Source: Oscillospiraceae bacterium
GTDB lineage: Bacteria > Bacillota > Clostridia > Oscillospirales > Oscillospiraceae
Direction of reading: 5' to 3'
Assembly: GCA_015068325.1 (NCBI GenBank)
Contig: SVKQ01000006.1
Location: 1 to 35,654 of the forward strand
DNA length: 35,654 nucleotides
Shown here in pieces: positions 31,932 through 35,654 of this stretch (position 1 is its first letter; each line of letters begins with the position of its first letter). The notes under the pieces were generated by a model that was not told where the DNA came from, did no database searches, and saw only the letters and a program-made list of their open reading frames with translations. The translations under genes were made by a program, and so were the position numbers.

Positions 31932-32987
31932 ATGAAGAAGAGAATTCATTCCATTGTTGCGCTGGTCCTGGTTTGCGCGCTGGTGCTGGCCCTGCCCATG
32001 TGGGCGGCCCGGGCCGATGCGCTGGACCTGGACCGGAACGGATCGATGACGTTCAAGCTGGGCTCCTTTGAGGACCTGGAGAACGCCGATGCGGTCGTCG
32101 ACGTCTACAAGGTGGCGGATCTGGAGCCGGACAAGGTGTACAGCACCTTCTCCTTCAACGTTCTGAAGGGGATCGAGCTGTCCAAGCCCATCGCCGCCTA
32201 CGAGGATCTGGCGGCCCTGACCAACGAGGATTGGCAGACGCTGGCGCAGGACGCGGCCAGGAGCGTGCTGAACGGGGCCTTTGATCCCGCCGGTGACAAT
32301 GCCGACCTGCCCTGCGGCCTGTACCTGATCGTGGCCCACGGTGCCGATCTGGAGAAGGATGAGTATGTCGTGGAGGACGATGGGGGCAATCTGACCACCA
32401 TCGCCTACTCCGACGAGTACGTCTACACCTGGCTGCCGGAGCTGGTCTGCCTGCCCAGCACCGTGGCGGAGATCACCGGCGAGGTGGGTGAGGACGGCAG
32501 CCGTCAGGAGATCAGCACCGCCGGCGGCGACTGGCAGTATGACCTGACCGTGACGCTCAAGCCCACCCAGGAGGTGCGCTTCGGCGACCTGCTGGTCACC
32601 AAGACCGTCACCACCTATGAGACCAGCGGCCCCGCCACCTTCGTGTTCAGCGTGGTGGCCACTCTGCGCGACAAGGTGGTGTACGACGACATCCTGGCCC
32701 TGACCTTCGACGCGGCCGGCTCCCGCACCGCCGAGATCCGGGGCAAGATCCCCGTGGGTGCCACCGTGGTGGTGACCGAGATCTACAGCGGCGCCAGCTA
32801 TACCCTCACCACCGACGAGTCGGTGGAGGTGACCGTCGTGACGCCAGACCAGGATCCCGCCACCGCCGAGTTCACCAATACCTATGACGAGACCCTGAAT
32901 CAGGGCTACGGCATCCTCAACCAGTTTGCCTACAGCGCCGATACGGGTTGGGAACTTGCAGACAACGAGCACGATAGTGCTGCGTAA
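31932..32987 (+). CDS. Secreted Cna_B-like protein without sorting signal
   Basis: This 351-aa protein has a signal peptide (KKRIHSIVALVLVCALVLALPMWAARA). Its N-terminal region resembles pilin N-domains (MTFKLGSFEDLENADAVVDVYKVADL...LPCGLYLIVAHG). A C-terminal Cna_B-like domain follows (FGDLLVTKTVTTYETSGPATFVFSV...VTEIYSGASYTL...AEFTNTYDE). It ends in a polar tail (ELADNEHDSAA) without LPXTG or a hydrophobic anchor. It may be a minor or basal pilus component, or a released factor. The ATG follows TAGAGGA, 43 bp after the sortase stop. Confidence 0.75.
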   Translation: MKKRIHSIVALVLVCALVLALPMWAARADALDLDRNGSMTFKLGSFEDLENADAVVDVYKVADLEPDKVYSTFSFNVLKGIELSKPIAAYEDLAALTNEDWQTLAQDAARSVLNGAFDPAGDNADLPCGLYLIVAHGADLEKDEYVVEDDGGNLTTIAYSDEYVYTWLPELVCLPSTVAEITGEVGEDGSRQEISTAGGDWQYDLTVTLKPTQEVRFGDLLVTKTVTTYETSGPATFVFSVVATLRDKVVYDDILALTFDAAGSRTAEIRGKIPVGATVVVTEIYSGASYTLTTDESVEVTVVTPDQDPATAEFTNTYDETLNQGYGILNQFAYSADTGWELADNEHDSAA

Positions 32988-33000
32988 GGGGGGCTGAGAC

Positions 33001-33510
33001 ATGCGGAAAAGTAAAATCGTTTTGACAGTCCTTGCGCTCGTGCTGGTGGCCGGTTTGTCCATCAGCTCTGCCCTGGCCTACTTTACGGCCCACACGAGCG
33101 CGGTGGGCACGGTGACGATCCACGCCGGTACGAGCACCGAGATCGAGGAGCCCACCGTTTCCCAGTGGACCAAGCACCTGGTGATCTCCAACAAGGGCCC
33201 CGCCGACTGCTACATCCGGGCCCGGGCCTACGCCGGCAGCGAGCTGGAGCTGACCTATGACGGCACCGGCTGGACTGACGGCGGCGACGGCTGGTATTAC
33301 TACGACGCCGTCGTGCCCGGCGGCAGCGATGCCGAGGAGCTGCTGGTGCACATCGGCAACGTGCCCACGGCCGAGCTGGCCGAGGACGGCGACAGCTTCA
33401 ATGTGGTCGTGGTGTACGAGAGCGCCCAGGTCCTCTATGACGCGGACGGCAATCCCTATCCCGCCGACTGGACCCAGGCGGCGAATATTGTGGAAGGAGG
33501 GCAGAACTGA
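33001..33510 (+). CDS. TasA/camelysin-like protein with SipW-type signal sequence
   Basis: This 169-aa protein begins RKSKIVLTVLALVLVAGLSISSALAYFTAHTSAVGTVTI. The ALAYFT cleavage region is the hallmark of SipW-dependent fibre proteins. The mature part has WTKHLVISNKGPADCYIRARAYAGSELELTYDGTGWTDGGDGWYYYDAVVPGG, the beta-sandwich pattern of TasA/camelysin relatives. No C-terminal anchor is seen. It is 13 bp downstream of the Cna_B-like gene and overlaps the next start by one base (TGATG). Fibre or matrix function is inferred from family resemblance. Confidence 0.8.
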   Translation: MRKSKIVLTVLALVLVAGLSISSALAYFTAHTSAVGTVTIHAGTSTEIEEPTVSQWTKHLVISNKGPADCYIRARAYAGSELELTYDGTGWTDGGDGWYYYDAVVPGGSDAEELLVHIGNVPTAELAEDGDSFNVVVVYESAQVLYDADGNPYPADWTQAANIVEGGQN

Positions 33511-34208
33511 TGCGTGAGAAGAGAATCCCCTTCTCGGCGATCACGGTGGTCCTGCTGGTTCTGGCCGTTGGGCTGCTGCTGTTCAGCACCATCGGCGGCG
33601 CCCGCGCCGCGTTGGGCGATCCGGCCACCTACTCTGCCGAGGTGTCCATGAAGAGCATCGGCCTGGTGCTCAACGAGAACGGGACCCCCATCGAGGACGG
33701 CAAGCTGCTGTCCCGGCTGCTCAGCGGCCAGGAGGACTTCGTCCCCGGCAAGAGCTACGACGAAGTGCTGACCGTCTCCAACACTGGCAAGATCGACGAG
33801 TATGTCCGCCTGACCATCTACAGATACTGGCTGGGCGAGAACGGCAAGCGCACTGACCTGGATCCCGCCCTGATCCGGCTGACCCTGGGGACGGACGGCT
33901 GGGTGGAGGACAAGGACGCCTCCACCGCCGAGCGCACGGTGCTCTATTACACCAAGCCCCTGGAGGCCGAGGGCGATCCCACCTCCGCCGCGCTGACGGC
34001 GGTGATGGTGGACAACGCCGTGGCCACCGGCGTGCAGCAGGTGAGGAGCGGCAACACCATCACCACCATCTACGCCTACGACGGCATGCAGTTCGGGCTG
34101 GAGATCGAGGTGGACGGCGTGCAGACCCATAACGCCGCCGACGCGATCCTCAGCGCCTGGGGCATCGAGACCACCGTGGGCGCCGACGGCACGCTGAGCC
34201 TGAACTAA
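33510..34208 (+). CDS. Second TasA-like / SipW-associated secreted protein
   Basis: This 232-aa protein has an N-terminal segment ITVVLLVLAVGLLLFSTIGGARAALGDPATYSAEVSMKSIGLVLNENG, a pattern recurrent in Clostridial proteins encoded with SipW-type fibres. The mature part contains LTVSNTGKIDEYVRLTIYRYW, again TasA/camelysin-like. No sorting motif or second membrane helix is present. It starts at the overlapping TGATG behind AAGGAGG, so its translation is coupled to the preceding fibre-like protein, and the pair may form one structure. Confidence 0.78.
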   Translation: MREKRIPFSAITVVLLVLAVGLLLFSTIGGARAALGDPATYSAEVSMKSIGLVLNENGTPIEDGKLLSRLLSGQEDFVPGKSYDEVLTVSNTGKIDEYVRLTIYRYWLGENGKRTDLDPALIRLTLGTDGWVEDKDASTAERTVLYYTKPLEAEGDPTSAALTAVMVDNAVATGVQQVRSGNTITTIYAYDGMQFGLEIEVDGVQTHNAADAILSAWGIETTVGADGTLSLN

Positions 34209-34222
34209 AGGAGGAGACGAAG

Positions 34223-34930
34223 ATGAAGAAACGTATCGCGAGTCTGCTCCTGGCGGCGCTGCTGCTGGCCTGTGTGGGTGTAACGGCCTATGCCGACCCC
34301 TACAACGGGCAGGAGGGTCTGGCCGTGGAATACGACGGCGAGAAGCTGACCCCCAACTATGACGCCTCGGCCTTTGCCGACCAGCTGGGTGAGCTGCAGC
34401 CCGGCGACGACATCACCTTTACCATCGCGCTGATCAACGGCGACGAAAACGACGTGGACTGGTGGATGAACAACAAGATCCTGGAGAGCTTTGAGGATAC
34501 CGGCGCTGCCTCCGGCGGCGGCGCGTATGAGTACGAGTTGACCTATGTGGGCCCCGACGGCGCTGAGGACGTGATCTACAGCAGCAGCATCGTCGGCGGC
34601 GAGGACACCACCGCCGGCGAGGGCCTCCACGAGGCCACCGGCGCCCTGGAGGATTTCTTCCACCTGGGCACCATGACCAAGGGCCAGCAGGGCCAGATCA
34701 TCTTGAAGATCGCCCTGGACGGCGAGACCCAGGGCAACGTCTACCAGAGCACCGTGGCCGACCTGCAGATGCAGTTCGCCGTGGAGCCCCAGGCCGATGA
34801 GCCCACGCCCCCGGTCAAGACCGGCGACGAGATGAACCTGATGCCCTACCTGATCGCCTCGGCTGCCAGCGGCCTGGCGCTGCTGGTGATCGTGGCCTTC
34901 CGGATGAAGAAGAGCAAGCAGACGCATTGA
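34223..34930 (+). CDS. Surface protein with VKTGD sorting-like signal
   Basis: This 235-aa protein has a signal peptide (KKRIASLLLAALLLACVGVTAYA). Its folded region (about 35-190) has YEYELTYVGPDGAEDVIYSSSIVGGE and ALDGETQGNVYQSTVADLQMQFAVE, a pattern I associate with proteins encoded beside SipW-type genes in Clostridia. A Pro-rich spacer, VKTGD (198-202), a hydrophobic span and RMKKSKQTH follow. The last part is built like a sortase signal but lacks LPXTG, so a different sortase, or simple membrane anchoring, is likely. The ATG follows AGGAGG. Confidence 0.75.
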   Translation: MKKRIASLLLAALLLACVGVTAYADPYNGQEGLAVEYDGEKLTPNYDASAFADQLGELQPGDDITFTIALINGDENDVDWWMNNKILESFEDTGAASGGGAYEYELTYVGPDGAEDVIYSSSIVGGEDTTAGEGLHEATGALEDFFHLGTMTKGQQGQIILKIALDGETQGNVYQSTVADLQMQFAVEPQADEPTPPVKTGDEMNLMPYLIASAASGLALLVIVAFRMKKSKQTH

Positions 34931-34944
34931 GAGGGACGAGGAAT

Positions 34945-35565
34945 ATGAAGAAAGTGAAATGGATCACGGGAGCCCTGCTCTCCCTGGGCCTGACCCTCTC
35001 CCTGATGGTCACGGCGCTGGCGGCGAACGGCTACTCCTACACGGCGACCATGTCCGGCGGCCTGCACGGTACCGTTTCCCAGAAGAGCGACACCTTCTCC
35101 TACAACGAGCAGTGGAACCCCAACGACTATACCGTCACCGTGACGGACGGCAAGTACTACTTCAAGGGCTTCCATATCGCCGGCCAGGAGGGCGTCGTGG
35201 GTACCACCCGTATGACCAAGGACACGGATTTCGTGGCGGCCTACGGCGTGCGGGGCGACAACACGGTGGCCTACACCGTCAATTACTACGATGCTGACGG
35301 CAACCCCATTCCCGGCTATCCCAGCCAGACCTTCTACGGCGAGGCCGGTGAGAAGCCCGTGGTGGCCTTCATCTACATCGAGGGCTATCGGCCCCAGGCC
35401 TATAACCTGACCAAGACGCTGAGCAAGAACGAAGCGGAGAATGTGTTCACCTTCGAATACACCCCCGTGGAGACCACGCCCGGCGGCGAGGGCGGTGAAG
35501 GCGGCGGCCAGGGCGGCGGCGGCCAGGGCCGGCGGCCAGGGCGGCAACACCGAGCCCGGCGGTAA
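34945..35565 (+). CDS. MucBP-like secreted protein, reading frame broken near 35530
   Basis: As read, this is a 206-aa product. It has a signal peptide (KKVKWITGALLSLGLTLSLMVTALA), an N-terminal domain (YTATMSGGLHGTVSQKSDTFSYNEQW...), a MucBP-like segment (VAYTVNYYDADGNPIPGYPSQTFYGEAGEKP...FTFEYTPVE) and a Gly-rich stretch. The frame ends at 35563-35565 right after RRPGRQHRARR, which looks like out-of-frame Gly repeat. With one base fewer at the CC of 35529-35530, the protein continues as GGQGGNTEPGG repeats that stay open to the window end. A true frameshift, phase-variable switch or sequencing error are all possible. The start follows GACGAGGA. Confidence 0.7.
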   Translation: MKKVKWITGALLSLGLTLSLMVTALAANGYSYTATMSGGLHGTVSQKSDTFSYNEQWNPNDYTVTVTDGKYYFKGFHIAGQEGVVGTTRMTKDTDFVAAYGVRGDNTVAYTVNYYDADGNPIPGYPSQTFYGEAGEKPVVAFIYIEGYRPQAYNLTKTLSKNEAENVFTFEYTPVETTPGGEGGEGGGQGGGGQGRRPGRQHRARR

Positions 35566-35654
35566 CACCGAGCCCGGCGGCAATACCGAACCCGGCGGCA
35601 ATACCGAACCCGGCGGCAATACCGAACCCGGCGGCAATACCGAACCCGGCGGCA
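35546..35654 (+). repeat. 18-bp tandem repeats encoding NTEPGG, running off the window
   Basis: Six units begin at 35546, 35564, 35582, 35600, 35618 and 35636. The first two use AAC/GAG codons and the rest AAT/GAA, and the later copies are identical as far as the window runs. They are in frame with the MucBP-like protein only after a one-base correction near 35530. Recent expansion is likely. Confidence 0.9.

Noticed and set aside
29369-31933. Long minus-strand open frame opposite the pilin and sortase genes
   Set aside because: It has the same antisense bias effect and no recognisable protein features, and the plus-strand genes are unambiguous.
32451-32470. LPST-like stretch (LVCLPSTVAE) in the Cna_B-like secreted protein
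   Set aside because: It lacks the glycine of LPXTG, is mid-protein and has no following hydrophobic span, so it is not a sorting signal.
35546-35654. Regular short repeats considered as a CRISPR array
   Set aside because: The units are 18 bp with no spacers and encode NTEPGG in frame. This is a coding tandem repeat, and no cas genes are present.
1-35654. tRNA, rRNA, insertion sequence, integrase or prophage genes
   Set aside because: None was recognised by eye on either strand: no cloverleaf-like tRNA, transposase or phage protein motifs were seen.

Overview
The window looks like a chromosomal segment of a GC-rich, low-oxygen Firmicute of the Oscillospiraceae (Flavonifractor / Lawsonibacter / Dysosmobacter-like). 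The reasons are very GC-rich coding sequence with strong GGAGG-type ribosome binding sites, sigma-A promoters, a Firmicute-type ylxM-ffh-rpsP-khpA block, a YabE-like 3D-domain protein, and a class C sortase pilus locus. This placement is an inference from content; no 16S or other marker is present.

Positions 1-16000 are mostly housekeeping and small transcription units on both strands. In order they are: a 114-bp direct repeat of hairpin-rich DNA; murA (-); two tandem DUF1287 proteins (-); a membrane-anchored XRE regulator (+); a small unknown gene plus trkH (-); pfkA (+); a DMT-family transporter and a YnbB-like PLP enzyme (-); a GIY-YIG protein overlapping a tRNA-dihydrouridine synthase (+); ridA plus a threonine-synthase-like enzyme (-); a YabE-like G5/3D protein (-); rimM-trmD plus a small zinc-ribbon membrane protein (+). 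Many units have readable divergent promoters with 16-18 bp spacers and strong intrinsic terminators.

Positions 16100-18640 hold the SRP/ribosome block ylxM-ffh-rpsP-khpA. Here rimM-trmD lies upstream of it and not downstream.

Positions 18650-22303 hold a three-gene signalling operon with overlapping ends: a membrane protein with a kinase-like but degenerate C-terminus, a HisKA_3-type histidine kinase, and a NarL/LuxR response regulator.

Positions 22304-35654 are a long leader followed by a large surface-fibre locus, all on the + strand and running off the window. It encodes a coiled-coil protein, signal peptidase I, a 1786-aa VWA tip adhesin (LPHTG), a major pilin (LPSTG), a class C sortase, a secreted Cna_B-like protein with no sorting signal, two TasA/camelysin-like proteins with SipW-type signal sequences, a TGD-sorted membrane protein, and a MucBP-like protein with NTEPGG repeats and an apparent frameshift. 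The most interesting proposal is that this is a composite system joining a sortase-assembled pilus to TasA-like fibre proteins. It may be controlled by the adjacent three-component signalling cassette. A second notable signal is a recurring palindrome, TGTAAAG-N8-CTTTACA, found at three places.
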